Source: Lathyrus oleraceus (taxonomy: Eukaryota > Streptophyta > Magnoliopsida > Fabales > Fabaceae). From it: a DNA stretch of 64,000 nt. Below, piece by piece: positions 11,835 through 25,541 of this stretch (position 1 is its first letter; each line of letters starts with the position of its first letter). A program made the translations under genes and the position numbers. The DNA lies in NCBI RefSeq assembly GCF_024323335.1, contig NC_066585.1, forward strand, positions 178,191,149 to 178,255,148, in the 5' to 3' direction. Under the pieces are notes generated by a model. The model was given only the letters and a program-made list of their open reading frames with translations. It was not told the origin of the DNA and made no database searches.

Positions 11835-12035
11835 ATCAATAAATTCTGCATTCTGTTTTTTCCTGTGCTTTCTCATCTGTTTCTTCCTTTTCTTCATTTT
11901 GCTCATTAATGCTTGGAGATTTAAATACATGCAAAAACAACTCAAATACTTGCGGAATAATCGGGATATTAATTAAAATGGTATGATTTTTGAGTGTAAA
12001 TCAAGGCAAATATCTGATGTGTTTTCGCGTTATCA

Positions 12036-16347
<4,312 letters not shown>

Positions 16348-16348
16348 G

Positions 16349-16489
16349 CAACCAAAAATTAAGTATTTATAAATCATTACACAACATTAGATCTAACCAA
16401 CTTAATCAAAAAAACAAAATTTGACAATGGTAATCAGTTACTGCAGGCTCATAACCGATTACGCAAAATTCATTGAGTTGGGTGATAAC
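16349..16489. repeat. Host flank with AATCGGTTAC-type repeats, left of the Copia insertion
   Basis: Contains GTAATCAGTTACTG and ATAACCGATTACGC words, the same repeat that resumes at 31385-31610 on the other side of the Copia element. The two pieces were one array before the insertion. Its last five bases, ATAAC (16485-16489), pair with GTAAC (31385-31389) as an eroded target-site duplication. Confidence 0.7.
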
Positions 16490-16737
16490 TGTTGGTGCAC
16501 AAGGTGAAGAAGATGAAGATGGAAAAAGAGAGATAAAAGAGAGAATTGAAATAAAAAACTTCCACTACTCTTCCAAAAGGGTTACAACAAATGGTTACGC
16601 ACACCCACTACTGTTGACAACTACACTTGTTATATACACAACAATAATGTCACGTAGGAAAAATGCTAACCTACACTAGCTAGGTTAAGCTTAACAAAAC
16701 TAATACTACTACTATTGAATATGAATTACTTCTAACA
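16490..16737 (-). repeat. 3' LTR of the composite Copia
   Basis: Begins TGTTAGAAGTAATTC on the minus strand at 16737 after the purine-rich AAGAGATGG and ends GTGCACCAACA at 16490. Matches 31136-31384 along its whole length with scattered substitutions. Confidence 0.88.
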
Positions 16738-16915
16738 CCATCTCTTAATTCATATTCTGCTAATCAAAACTAACAACACCAATTTCATCCATTAAGTGGA
16801 GAAATTAGTCTTGACCGCTTTCGTCAAAACATCTGCCAACTGCTTCTGGATGCTATAGTGAATAACTTCTAGCACTCCATTATGAGCATGGCTTCTCATA
16901 AAATGAAACTTAGTC
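16738..16915 (-). pseudogene. Copia RNase H/pol C-terminus (distal piece)
   Basis: The minus strand encodes a typical Copia pol tail (FHFMRSHAHNGVLEV, QKQLADVLTKAVKTN). It is the continuation of the piece at 25542 onward, which ends NLAKNPVLHGRNKHI. The Sirevirus insertion, with TTAAT on both sides, splits the RNase H tail exactly here. Confidence 0.85.
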
Positions 16916-17149
16916 TTAATTGTAAAGACAAAGAGTCAGACAACATACGATCGCAAGTTTCGATGATGACAAAAGACCATCATGCACGTCTACAAACAAA
17001 TGAAACACATTACCCACCATATCCTTTTCTACGTTTGTCTAAACCTATTATAATGATCAAAAACATATGTGGACAAAGTGTAATCATGACGAAATGCATG
17101 AAAATCACAAAACACAGTTTTATGCAGATTTGAAGGCCTTGAGTCGACC

Positions 17150-17400
17150 ATAGGGGTCAGGTCAAAGCTCACGGGTCAGCGCAAAGCTCAGCAAAACTGA
17201 GATTGGTCAGCGCATGCTCCTTTGCGTCGACCATAAGGGTCGGCGCATAACTCACGGGTCAGCGCAAAAACTCCTTGCGTCGACCAGAAGTCAGCGCATG
17301 GCTTAATGAAGTAATCCTGGGTCAGCGCATGGAACCATGAGTCGACCATAGGGGTCGGCGCATCACTCACGGCTCAGTGCACGCCGACCTATGGTCGACC
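17150..17400. repeat. Palindromic and repeated words in Sirevirus U3
   Basis: The words GTCGACCATAGGGGTCGGCG and GGGTCAGCGCA recur about ten times. The segments 17341-17360 and 17382-17399 (CGCCGACCTATGGTCGAC) form a long inverted repeat with a loop of about 21 bases. The cluster lies 80-330 bp upstream of the TATA box. It is repeated in the 3' LTR at 23959-24209. Confidence 0.9.
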
Positions 17401-17477
17401 GCTCGTGCGTAAACTCAGTTTTCTGAGTTATTTCCACTGTTTGAAATTCTGTTATTTTTAATTGGTTTTGTCTGTTA

Positions 17478-17487
17478 CTATATATAG
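17478..17487 (+). promoter_or_regulatory. TATA box, Sirevirus 5' LTR
   Basis: CTATATATAG, downstream of the palindromic cluster. The identical copy in the 3' LTR is at 24287-24296. Transcription probably starts near 17515. Confidence 0.7.
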
Positions 17488-18728
17488 AAGTTAAAACACT
17501 TTTATTAACTAACATTTGCTAATTGAGTTCAAGTGTTCAAGGAAACAAGAAAGAGTGAAAAAGGTGTCCAAGACTCATCATCTTCATCTTCAACATTTCA
17601 CAACTCATCATCTGCAAACAATTACTTTTGATGTGGTTCGTGATCGAGCAAAGGTGATAAGGTTCGAAGCTGTGATCGAAGAATCCAGTTCGGGTTGAAG
17701 CTTGTGGCTGGTTCTTTCTTGAATAAAACCGTTAGGGTTTTGTCCTCCAATACGGGTTTGTGTTTGGGGGTTTTTGCACGAATCGCTTCATCAATATTCA
17801 GCCGAGCGAAGGTGATTGAGAAGAGGAAGTCTTCATCAGTCTAGTAGCGGATTCGGTGGCATTGAAGTGAAGGATTCGGGTTCGACTCGTTGTGTTTGAG
17901 ATCAGTCGGGCCGAGGGTTTGAAGAACGGAAGATTCTTCAACAAAGGGGCTGGAATCGGAGGTCTAGCATCAACGACCGAAGGTCTTGATTCATCTTGAA
18001 TCAAGGAGCAAGGATAGGAAGCATCATTCAACACATTGGAAGTTCTGTTGTTTACATGCTTTGCAATCCTTGTATAAACGATTAAATTTCACAGGTGATA
18101 TCTAATTAATCATCTCAATTCTATTTTTAGAATTGAGGGCAGACGTACCCGAAGCGAGGACGGCGGGGGAACTGCCTCATCAAATCTCTGTCTTCTTTAA
18201 TTTTCTGCATAAGTGTTTTTCAGCTTAAAAATTAAGTGATTTTAGTTTAAGCAATTTTCCCAAACTTTGATATAAGTTGAGTAAGAAACTAAAACTGCTG
18301 TTTGAATACAAAGTACAATAGTTTATTGTACTAGATAAAATTGAACTACTTACTCAACTCAAATATCTCTTGGAGTGTATGCACACCAAGTGTTTGTGAA
18401 TTTGCATAAGCCAAAGTTGTCTTAAGTTTACATCCAGTTTAATTTGGTATTTTGGATCATTGGAACTAGGCTTGCTAGTTAGTGAAATATATCAATTGAG
18501 TGTGCAAATAGTGTAGTGATTAGTATTTCATTTTATCTCAAATCCATTAGCTTAACGCATATCCGGTTTTCCAATAACGGTTCGTTTTAGACTAAAATTT
18601 TCCTCGGCTGCTTCCGCACTTAAAACATTTTTAAAACCAATTTTCTTTTAAATTGATAGCGCCGACTCAAGTTTTTAATTGGGATCTATTCAACCCCCCC
18701 TTCTAGATCCGTGCCATAGTCTAACAAG

Positions 18729-18744
18729 TGGTATCAGGAGCTCC
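18729..18744 (+). other. Primer binding site, initiator tRNA-Met type
   Basis: TGGTATCAGGAGCTCC begins two bases after the LTR end (18726). It matches the plant initiator-Met site TGGTATCAGAGC apart from one extra G. Confidence 0.85.
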
Positions 18745-18782
18745 GGTTCACTCCGTGCTTCAAAATACAACGTTGATAGAAA

Positions 18783-19667
18783 ATGGCTAACGAACCTAAA
18801 GGGGCTTACAATAGAGCTCCCGTTTTCAATGGTGAAAATTATAGTTATTGGAAAGACTGTATGCGGGTGCACATAAATTCCATAGATAGAAAAATATGGA
18901 ATGTTATTCTCAATGGTCCAATTCAAATAACCATGACCAATGAGAACAACGAAGTTGTGCCTAAGCCCGAAGCACAATGGACCGATGATGATGAAAAGAA
19001 ATACAATTATGATTGGAAAGCCAAAAATATCCTAATCTCCTCATTAGGTGTAGATGAATACTATCGTGTATCCCATTGTCCTACTGCTAAGGCCATGTGG
19101 GATTCACTACAAATTGCCCATGAGGGGACAAATGATGTTAAATTGGCTAGAATCAATACACTAACACAAGAGTTTGATCTCTTTTTCATGGAGCAAGGGG
19201 AAACCATTGCCGACATGCAAAAGAGATTCACTCATCTCATCAATCGATTACATTCACTTGGTAGGCCTGTTTCCAATGATATTGCTACTAATAAGATCTT
19301 AAGATGTCTTAACAGGGAATGGCAGCCGAAAGTGACCGCCATAAAAGAGGCAAATGATCTTACCACATTGGACTTGACAACATTGTTCGGTAAACTACAA
19401 GAGCACGAACAAGTTCTCTTAAGCCTGGAACAACACGAAAAGAAAGACAAGAAAGACAAAGCAAAGGTGAGTGAAAAGAAATCAATAGCTCTAAAGACTT
19501 CCTCCTCAAAGTCTCAAGCAAAAGAGCAAAGTGATTATTCATCGAGTGACGAAGAAGAAGAGGACAAGAGTGAAGATATGGGGATGTTCGTCAAACGCTA
19601 CAACCGTTACGTGAGAAAGAACGACATCCAACATTCCGAGAAGAACTTGGTAAACTTCCGGAAGTAA
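18783..19667 (+). CDS. Sirevirus gag, N-terminal part (capsid)
   Basis: 294 codons from the first ATG after the PBS (MANEPKGAYNRAPVFNGENY). It shows the Copia gag core: YSYWKDCMRVHI near residue 22, then AMWDSLQIAHEGT, VKLARINTLTQEF, and RCLNREWQPKVTAI around residues 175-195. A Lys/Glu-rich tail with a coiled-coil-like segment follows. It forms the virus-like particle. The frame stops at TAA 19665-19667, yet the same frame continues open with the first zinc knuckle (CYKCGKPGHYKPDC, about 19721-19762) and further gag sequence to 20537. Given the near-identical LTRs, this stop is either a recent mutation or read through; both remain possible. Confidence 0.88.
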   Translation: MANEPKGAYNRAPVFNGENYSYWKDCMRVHINSIDRKIWNVILNGPIQITMTNENNEVVPKPEAQWTDDDEKKYNYDWKAKNILISSLGVDEYYRVSHCPTAKAMWDSLQIAHEGTNDVKLARINTLTQEFDLFFMEQGETIADMQKRFTHLINRLHSLGRPVSNDIATNKILRCLNREWQPKVTAIKEANDLTTLDLTTLFGKLQEHEQVLLSLEQHEKKDKKDKAKVSEKKSIALKTSSSKSQAKEQSDYSSSDEEEEDKSEDMGMFVKRYNRYVRKNDIQHSEKNLVNFRK

Positions 19668-20537
19668 TCTAGGTTCTCTAAAAATGATGACTCAAAAGGA
19701 AAAACAACTAGAGGGTCGTGCTATAAGTGTGGAAAGCCGGGTCACTACAAACCGGACTGTCCGATGAACAAAAAGACAAAAGAAAAAGATTCATACAAAT
19801 CACACAAGAAACCATCAAAGCCAAGGAGAGCATACATCGCTTGGGAAAGCAATAGCGACTCCTCCAATGATGAAAGTTCTAGTGATGAAGATGAAAATGC
19901 AAATCTATGTCTTTCTGCTCATCAAAAGAACAAAAAGAAACAGGTACGACATGCTAAATATGAAAAATCCTCTAGTATGTCTCATAATGAATTGCAAACT
20001 GCTTTTGATACTTTACACTATGAAGCAAAAGAAGCCTTTAAAAGGCTTGCCTCAAATAAGAAATTTTTTTCTCATTTGGAACATAAAATTCAAGAATCCG
20101 AACGGAAACTTGAGGCTCTTAAAGCTTCCATAGTGGAAAGCACAAAAACAAGTTATGAGGACCTTAAAAGTAGAATGATGAACTTTGGGTGTGATACTTG
20201 TTACATTTGGCAAGGTGAAGTAAGAAACCTAAAAGCCAAACTTGACAAGGCTCTTGAGCCCAAGATTACTTTTGCTATCAACAAATCTAATTTTCGAAAA
20301 AGTATGGTTAATCCATATCAAAAATATAAATATGTTATAAAAGATGAAGATAGCAAAAGCAATCCAAATGTAACTTTCTCTTGTCTCTATTGTTGCAAGA
20401 AAGGTCATTCCATTGCTAAATGTAGATTTATGAGGTTTTTAGTTCCTAAAGGCATTTATCAATGGATGCCCAAATGCAACCATTTCGTTCCTCACCACTC
20501 AGGACCCAATAAGCAATTGGGTACCTTCTCTTGTTAA
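19668..20537 (+). CDS. Sirevirus gag, C-terminal part (nucleocapsid region)
   Basis: In the same frame as the upstream gag, right after its TAA. It contains zinc knuckle 1 (CYKCGKPGHYKPDC), an acidic Ser/Asp/Glu stretch (SNSDSSNDESSSDEDENANL), and a predicted coiled coil (HNELQTAFDTLHYEAKEAFK onward). It ends with a second knuckle, CLYCCKKGHSIAKC (about 20382-20423). It ends at TAA 20535-20537. Two knuckles plus a coiled coil fit the extended gag of Sireviruses. No good start codon lies immediately after the upstream stop, so separate translation looks unlikely; it would need readthrough, or the copy is mutated. Confidence 0.85.
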   Translation, partial: SRFSKNDDSKGKTTRGSCYKCGKPGHYKPDCPMNKKTKEKDSYKSHKKPSKPRRAYIAWESNSDSSNDESSSDEDENANLCLSAHQKNKKKQVRHAKYEKSSSMSHNELQTAFDTLHYEAKEAFKRLASNKKFFSHLEHKIQESERKLEALKASIVESTKTSYEDLKSRMMNFGCDTCYIWQGEVRNLKAKLDKALEPKITFAINKSNFRKSMVNPYQKYKYVIKDEDSKSNPNVTFSCLYCCKKGHSIAKCRFMRFLVPKGIYQWMPKCNHFVPHHSGPNKQLGTFSC

Positions 20538-23500
20538 TTATCTTGTCACAGGTACAATGCCTCGAGACTACCGAGAGAAGATGGTTTCTCGACAGTGGAT
20601 GCTCAAGGCACATGACAGGTGACATATCTCTCTTCATTGACTTTGTGGCTAAGAAGAAGGGATATGTAACTTATGGTGACAACAACCGTGGAGCAATACT
20701 TGGTAAAGGTAGTGTAGGTAATCCCTCCTCTACTACTATTTCTGATGTTTTGCTTGTCGAAGGTCTTAAACACAATCTACTTAGCATCAGTCAATTATGT
20801 GACAAAGGATACAATGTATCGTTTTCAAAAGATTGTTGCAAAATTGTACATAATGATGATAAGAAGAGCATGTTTAATGGTCTTCGTGTGAACAATGTCT
20901 ATATGCTTGACTTAAATGAAGTATCGTTAACAAGTGATAAATGCCTTGTAACAATGAGTGAAGATTCATGGTTATGGCATAGGCGTTTAGCACATGTTAA
21001 CTTTGACTTACTCAACAAAGTAGTCTCAAAAGATCTAGTCCTAGGTCTTCCCAAAATTAAGTTCACCAAGGATCATCTTTGTGATGCTTGTCAAAAGGGG
21101 AAGCAAACGAGGATCTCTTTTAAATCCAAAAATATCGTTTCAACAACGAGACCTCTCGAGCTTCTCCAGATGGATTTATTTGGGCCATCTAGGATTAAAA
21201 GTCTAGGAGGAAACTATTACGGTTTCGTAATAATGGATGACTTTTCTCGATTTTGTTGGACTATTTTCTTAGTAAGTAAGAGTGACACATTCACCGCCTT
21301 TGAACGATTTGCTAAGCTTTCCCAAAATAAACTAAATACAAACATTGTTGCAATTAGAAGCGATCATGGAGGTGAATTTGAAAATCACTTATTTGAAGAA
21401 TATTGCGGTAACCATGGTATTGATCACAACTTCTCCACTCCACGTACTCCTCAACAAAATGGGGTTGTGGAGCGTAAAAATCGAATTTTGGAAGAATTAG
21501 GAAGAACAATGATCAATGAAAGTGGCTTACCGAAATATTTTTGGGCTGACGCCATTAGTACGGCTTGTTACGTTCTGAATAGGGTGCTCATTCGCCCCAT
21601 TCTAAACAAAACACCGTATGAACTTTTAAAAGGGCGAAAGCCAAATGTTTCTCACTTACATGTCTTTGGTTGCAAATGTTTTGTATTGAACAATGGAAAG
21701 GAAAACTTAGGGAAATTCGATTCCAAGGCCGACGAAGGTATCTTCCTCGGATACTCCCAATCTAGCAAAGCATATAGAATATACAACAAGCGATTACTTA
21801 CTGTAGAAGAGTCTGTACATGTCACTTTTGATGAATCCAATCCGAGAAATGTCGGAAAGGGTAGTGTTTTACATGGTGCAGGTACATTTACTGAAGACAT
21901 ACTCAAAGGTGGCGAGCCGGGGATTGATCAACCCGACATAGTCAAAATTGAGGAGGACAAAGATGTACACCATGAGGAAACCGAGGTAGTTCATCCGTCT
22001 TCAAACGATGATCTTCCTCAAGCTTGGAAGTCTTCCAAAGACCATCCAATAGACAACATTCTCGGGGACATATCAAAGGGTGTAACAACTCGATCTAAGC
22101 TAAGTAACTTCTGTTATCACTTCGCTTTCGTTTCGCAGATAGAACCTAAAAACCCTAAAGAAGCCCTACTCGATGAACACTGGTTTTTATCAATGCAGGA
22201 GGAACTTAATCAGTTCACCAGAAATGAGGTTTGGGACCTCGTCCCTCCTCCGCGAGATCATCGAGTAATCGGCACCCGATGGGTGTTTAGGAACAAGCTG
22301 GACGAAAACGGGGTAATAACCCGTAATAAGGCGCGTTTAGTCGCGCAAGGGTATAACCAAGAGGAAGGCATCGACTATGAGGAAACTTATGCGCCGGTTG
22401 CCCGACTCGAGGCTATACGCCTTCTCCTTGCTTTCGCTTGTGCGAAAGACTTTAAGCTATTCCAAATGGATGTCAAGAGTGCATTCCTTAACGGTCACAT
22501 AAATGAAGAGGTTTATGTCGCACAACCTCCGGGTTTTGAATCCTATGAGTATCCTGATCATGTCTATAAACTAAAAAGAGCTTTGTATGGCCTCAAACAA
22601 GCTCCTAGAGCTTGGTATGAGAGACTAAGCAAATTCTTACTCGATCAAAAATACTCAAGAGGAAAGGTTGACACAACCCTCTTCATTAAACTTCAAGGAA
22701 AGCACTTGATATTAGTGCAAATTTATGTAGATGATATCATATTTGGATCTACTAACATGAATCTTGTGAGAGAGTTTTCTGACCTTATGCAGGGCGAATT
22801 CGAGATGAGTATGATGGGGGAGCTCACATACTTTCTCGGTCTGCAAATCAAACAGCTCAAAGAAGGAACTTTCGTGAGCCAGACAAAGTACTGTTTGGAC
22901 CTTATCAAGAGATTTGACATGGCAAAAGCTAAGGCCATAGACACCCCCATGCCTACGTGTACAAACTTGAACAAAGATGAAGACGGTAAGGAAGTAGATG
23001 TAAAACGGTATAGAGGTATGATTGGTTCACTCCTTTATCTTACTGCTTCTCGTCCCGATATTATGTTTAGCGTATGCATGTGCGCAAGATATCAATCATG
23101 TCCCAAGGAATCCCATTTAAAAGCCGTCAAACGAATACTTCGATACCTATCCGGTACTCCGAAGTATGGACTATGGTATTCCAAAGGTAATGATTGTTCA
23201 TTGGTAGGTTTTTCCGATTCCGACTTTGCCGGTTGCAAATCGGATAGGAAGAGCACCAGTGGCACTTGTCACTTATTTTCAAACTCTTTAGTCAGTTGGC
23301 ATAGCAAGAAACAGGTTTCTGTTGCGTTGTCAACCGCCGAAGCGGAATACGTTGCCGCCGGTAGTTGTTGTGCCCAAATCCTATGGATTAAGCAACAACT
23401 ATTAGATTTTAACCTCAAACTTGAACAGATTTCCATTTTTTGTGACAATACAAGTGCCATTAACCTAACCAAGAATCCTGTGCTACATTCTCGCACCAAA

Positions 23501-23680
23501 CATATCGAAATACGACACCACTTTCTTCGGGATCATGTAGAGAAAGGTGACATTGTGTTTGAACATGTCAATACTGAAAATCAACTAGCGGACATTTTCA
23601 CAAAGCCGCTAGCCACTGAACCTTTCTTTCATATCCGCCGAGAACTTGGCATTCTCGATATTTCGGAACGGGCACTGTAA
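20513..23680 (+). CDS. Sirevirus pol (PR-INT-RT-RNase H)
   Basis: Uninterrupted frame of about 1,050 codons. The frame is open from 20513 and overlaps the gag frame by 25 bases, so a minus-one shift would join them. Counting from 20531: protease WFLDSGCSRHMTGD (DSG at about 21-23); integrase HRRLAHVNFD and CDACQKGK (zinc site, about 150-190), MDLFGPSRI, RSDHGGEFEN and NGVVERKN (catalytic D, D, E at about 215, 277, 313); reverse transcriptase about 555-790 with QMDVKSAFLNG and IYVDDIIFGS; RNase H SDSDFAGCKSDRKSTSG, STAEAEY and FCDNTSAI. All catalytic residues are present. It ends at TAA 23678-23680, 49 bp before the LTR, with no env-like ORF. Confidence 0.93.
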   Translation, partial: AIGYLLLLIILSQVQCLETTERRWFLDSGCSRHMTGDISLFIDFVAKKKGYVTYGDNNRGAILGKGSVGNPSSTTISDVLLVEGLKHNLLSISQLCDKGYNVSFSKDCCKIVHNDDKKSMFNGLRVNNVYMLDLNEVSLTSDKCLVTMSEDSWLWHRRLAHVNFDLLNKVVSKDLVLGLPKIKFTKDHLCDACQKGKQTRISFKSKNIVSTTRPLELLQMDLFGPSRIKSLGGNYYGFVIMDDFSRFCWTIFLVSKSDTFTAFERFAKLSQNKLNTNIVAIRSDHGGEFENHLFEEYCGNHGIDHNFSTPRTPQQNGVVERKNRILEELGRTMINESGLPKYFWADAISTACYVLNRVLIRPILNKTPYELLKGRKPNVSHLHVFGCKCFVLNNGKENLGKFDSKADEGIFLGYSQSSKAYRIYNKRLLTVEESVHVTFDESNPRNVGKGSVLHGAGTFTEDILKGGEPGIDQPDIVKIEEDKDVHHEETEVVHPSSNDDLPQAWKSSKDHPIDNILGDISKGVTTRSKLSNFCYHFAFVSQIEPKNPKEALLDEHWFLSMQEELNQFTRNEVWDLVPPPRDHRVIGTRWVFRNKLDENGVITRNKARLVAQGYNQEEGIDYEETYAPVARLEAIRLLLAFACAKDFKLFQMDVKSAFLNGHINEEVYVAQPPGFESYEYPDHVYKLKRALYGLKQAPRAWYERLSKFLLDQKYSRGKVDTTLFIKLQGKHLILVQIYVDDIIFGSTNMNLVREFSDLMQGEFEMSMMGELTYFLGLQIKQLKEGTFVSQTKYCLDLIKRFDMAKAKAIDTPMPTCTNLNKDEDGKEVDVKRYRGMIGSLLYLTASRPDIMFSVCMCARYQSCPKESHLKAVKRILRYLSGTPKYGLWYSKGNDCSLVGFSDSDFAGCKSDRKSTSGTCHLFSNSLVSWHSKKQVSVALSTAEAEYVAAGSCCAQILWIKQQLLDFNLKLEQISIFCDNTSAINLTKNPVLHSRTKHIEIRHHFLRDHVEKGDIVFEHVNTENQLADIFTKPLATEPFFHIRRELGILDISERAL

Positions 23681-23729
23681 TCTGCTGTTTTACCTTATTC
23701 CATATAAGACTTTAATCTTGTACCTCTAT

Positions 23730-25536
23730 TGTAAAGACAAAGAGTCAGACAACATACGATCGCAAGTTTCGATGATGACAAAAGACCATCATGCACGTCT
23801 ACAAACAAATGAAACACATTACCCACCATATCCTTTTCTACGTTTGTCTAAACCTATTATAATGATCAAAAACATATGTGGACAAAGTGTAATCATGACG
23901 AAATGCATGAAAATCACAAAACACAGTTTTATGCAGATTTGAAGGCCTTGAGTCGACCATAGGGGTCAGGTCAAAGCTCACGGGTCAGCGCAAAGCTCAG
24001 CAAAACTGAGATTGGTCAGCGCATGCTCCTTTGCGTCGACCATAAGGGTCGGCGCATAACTCACGGGTCAGCGCAAAAACTCCTTGCGTCGACCAGAAGT
24101 CAGCGCATGGCTTAATGAAGTAATCCTGGGTCAGCGCATGGAACCATGAGTCGACCATAGGGGTCGGCGCATCACTCACGGCTCAGTGCACGCCGACCTA
24201 TGGTCGACCGCTCGTGCGTAAACTCAGTTTTCTGAGTTATTTCCACTGTTTGAAATTCTGTTATTTTTAATTGGTTTTGTCTGTTACTATATATAGAAGT
24301 TAAAACACTTTTATTAACTAACATTTGCTAATTGAGTTCAAGTGTTCAAGGAAACAAGAAAGAGTGAAAAAGGTGTCCAAGACTCATCATCTTCATCTTC
24401 AACATTTCACAACTCATCATCTGCAAACAATTACTTTTGATGTGGTTCGTGATCGAGCAAAGGTGATAAGGTTCGAAGCTGTGATCGAAGAATCCAGTTC
24501 GGGTTGAAGCTTGTGGCTGGTTCTTTCTTGAATAAAACCGTTAGGGTTTTGTCCTCCAATACGGGTTTGTGTTTGGGGGTTTTTGCACGAATCGCTTCAT
24601 CAATATTCAGCCGAGCGAAGGTGATTGAGAAGAGGAAGTCTTCATCAGTCTAGTAGCGGATTCGGTGGCATTGAAGTGAAGGATTCGGGTTCGACTCGTT
24701 GTGTTTGAGATCAGTCGGGCCGAGGGTTTGAAGAACGGAAGATTCTTCAACAAAGGGGCTGGAATCGGAGGTCTAGCATCAACGACCGAAGGTCTTGATT
24801 CATCTTGAATCAAGGAGCAAGGATAGGAAGCATCATTCAACACATTGGAAGTTTTGTTGTTTACATGCTTTGCAATCCTTGTATAAACGATTAAATTTCA
24901 CAGGTGATATCTAATTAATCATCTCAATTCTATTTTTAGAATTGAGGGCAGACGTACCCCGAAGCGAGGACGGCGGGGGAACTGCCTCATCAAATCTCTG
25001 TCTTCTTTAATTTTCTGCATAAGTGTTTTTCAGCTTAAAAATTAAGTGATTTTAGTTTAAGCAATTTTCCCAAACTTTGATATAAGTTGAGTAAGAAACT
25101 AAAACTGCTGTTTGAATACAAAGTACAATAGTTTATTGTACTAGATAAAATTGAACTACTTACTCAACTCAAATATCTCTTGGAGTGTATGCACACCAAG
25201 TGTTTGTGAATTTGCATAAGCCAAAGTTGTCTTAAGTTTACATCCAGTTTAATTTGGTATTTTGGATCATTGGAACTAGGCTTGCTAGTTAGTGAAATAT
25301 ATCAATTGAGTGTGCAAATAGTGTAGTGATTAGTATTTCATTTTATCTCAAATCCATTAGCTTAACGCATATCCGGTTTTCCAATAACGGTTCGTTTTAG
25401 ACTAAAATTTTCCTCGGCTGCTTCCGCACTTAAAACATTTTTAAAACCAATTTTCTTTTAAATTGATAGCGCCGACTCAAGTTTTTAATTGGGATCTATT
25501 CAACCCCCCCTTCTAGATCCGTGCCATAGTCTAACA
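23730..25536 (+). repeat. 3' LTR of the Sirevirus-like element
   Basis: 1,807 bp, virtually identical to 16921-18726, followed at once by the target duplication TTAAT (25537-25541). The 49 bases between the pol stop and this LTR are pyrimidine-rich; I see no purine tract. Confidence 0.95.
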
Positions 25537-25541
25537 TTAAT

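Larger units (their letters stand above)
2123..12035 (-). mobile_element. Athila-clade LTR retrotransposon, element 1 (3' part missing)
   Basis: A Ty3/gypsy element of the Athila type. In its own direction it runs: 5' LTR (12035-10460), Asp-tRNA-like PBS, gag, pol (PR-RT-RNase H-INT), accessory ORF A, a PPT-like module, a palindromic array, then ORF B. ORF B is cut at 2123 by the Ogre-like LTR; the 3' UTR and 3' LTR lie outside the window. The 5' edge of the LTR abuts a CT microsatellite. Gag and pol each carry a few in-frame stops, gag and pol are separated by a 1-base frameshift near 8970, and integrase has a 69-bp in-frame deletion, so the copy is dead. Confidence 0.9.
10460..12035 (-). 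mobile_element. 5' LTR of Athila element 1
   Basis: On the minus strand the LTR starts TGATAACGCG at 12035 and ends GACGAAGCA at 10460, next to the PBS. About 1,576 bp. It shares blocks with the 3' LTR of element 2 (54543-56225), including TATCGATCCCACAGGGAC near 10541 and multiple short CTCTCGC-containing segments. TATA at 11605-11614 and the palindromic array at 11757-11834 define a U3. Near its end are complementary arms AGACTATAT and ATATAGTC separated by five bases, a potential hairpin. The 5' edge meets the CT repeat at 12036. Confidence 0.85.
16921..18726 (+). repeat. 5' LTR of the Sirevirus-like element
   Basis: 1,806 bp, TGTAAAGACAAAG...AGTCTAACA. The U3 holds the palindromic word cluster (17150-17400), and a TATA box is at 17478-17487. 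The end carries a C-run followed by TTCTAGATCCG, also seen in older relatives at about 41155 in this window. Confidence 0.95.
16921..25536 (+). mobile_element. Young Sirevirus-like Copia retrotransposon, full length
   Basis: Identical-looking LTRs at 16921-18726 and 23730-25536 flank gag and a 1,049-codon pol. The target-site duplication TTAAT is perfect (16916-16920 and 25537-25541). By eye the LTRs differ only by one C/T change (about 18043 against 24852) and one inserted C in a C-run (about 24959), so insertion is very recent. The initiator-Met-like PBS starts at 18729. Two zinc knuckles in a long coiled-coil-containing gag and the long palindrome-rich LTR fit the Sirevirus lineage. Odd points are an in-frame stop in gag, a frame change between gag and pol, and no obvious polypurine tract before the 3' LTR. 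Confidence 0.93.

Noticed and set aside
17188..18034. Short ORFs duplicated exactly at 23997-24843
   Set aside because: They are identical only because they lie in the two LTRs of the young Sirevirus; no coding signature.
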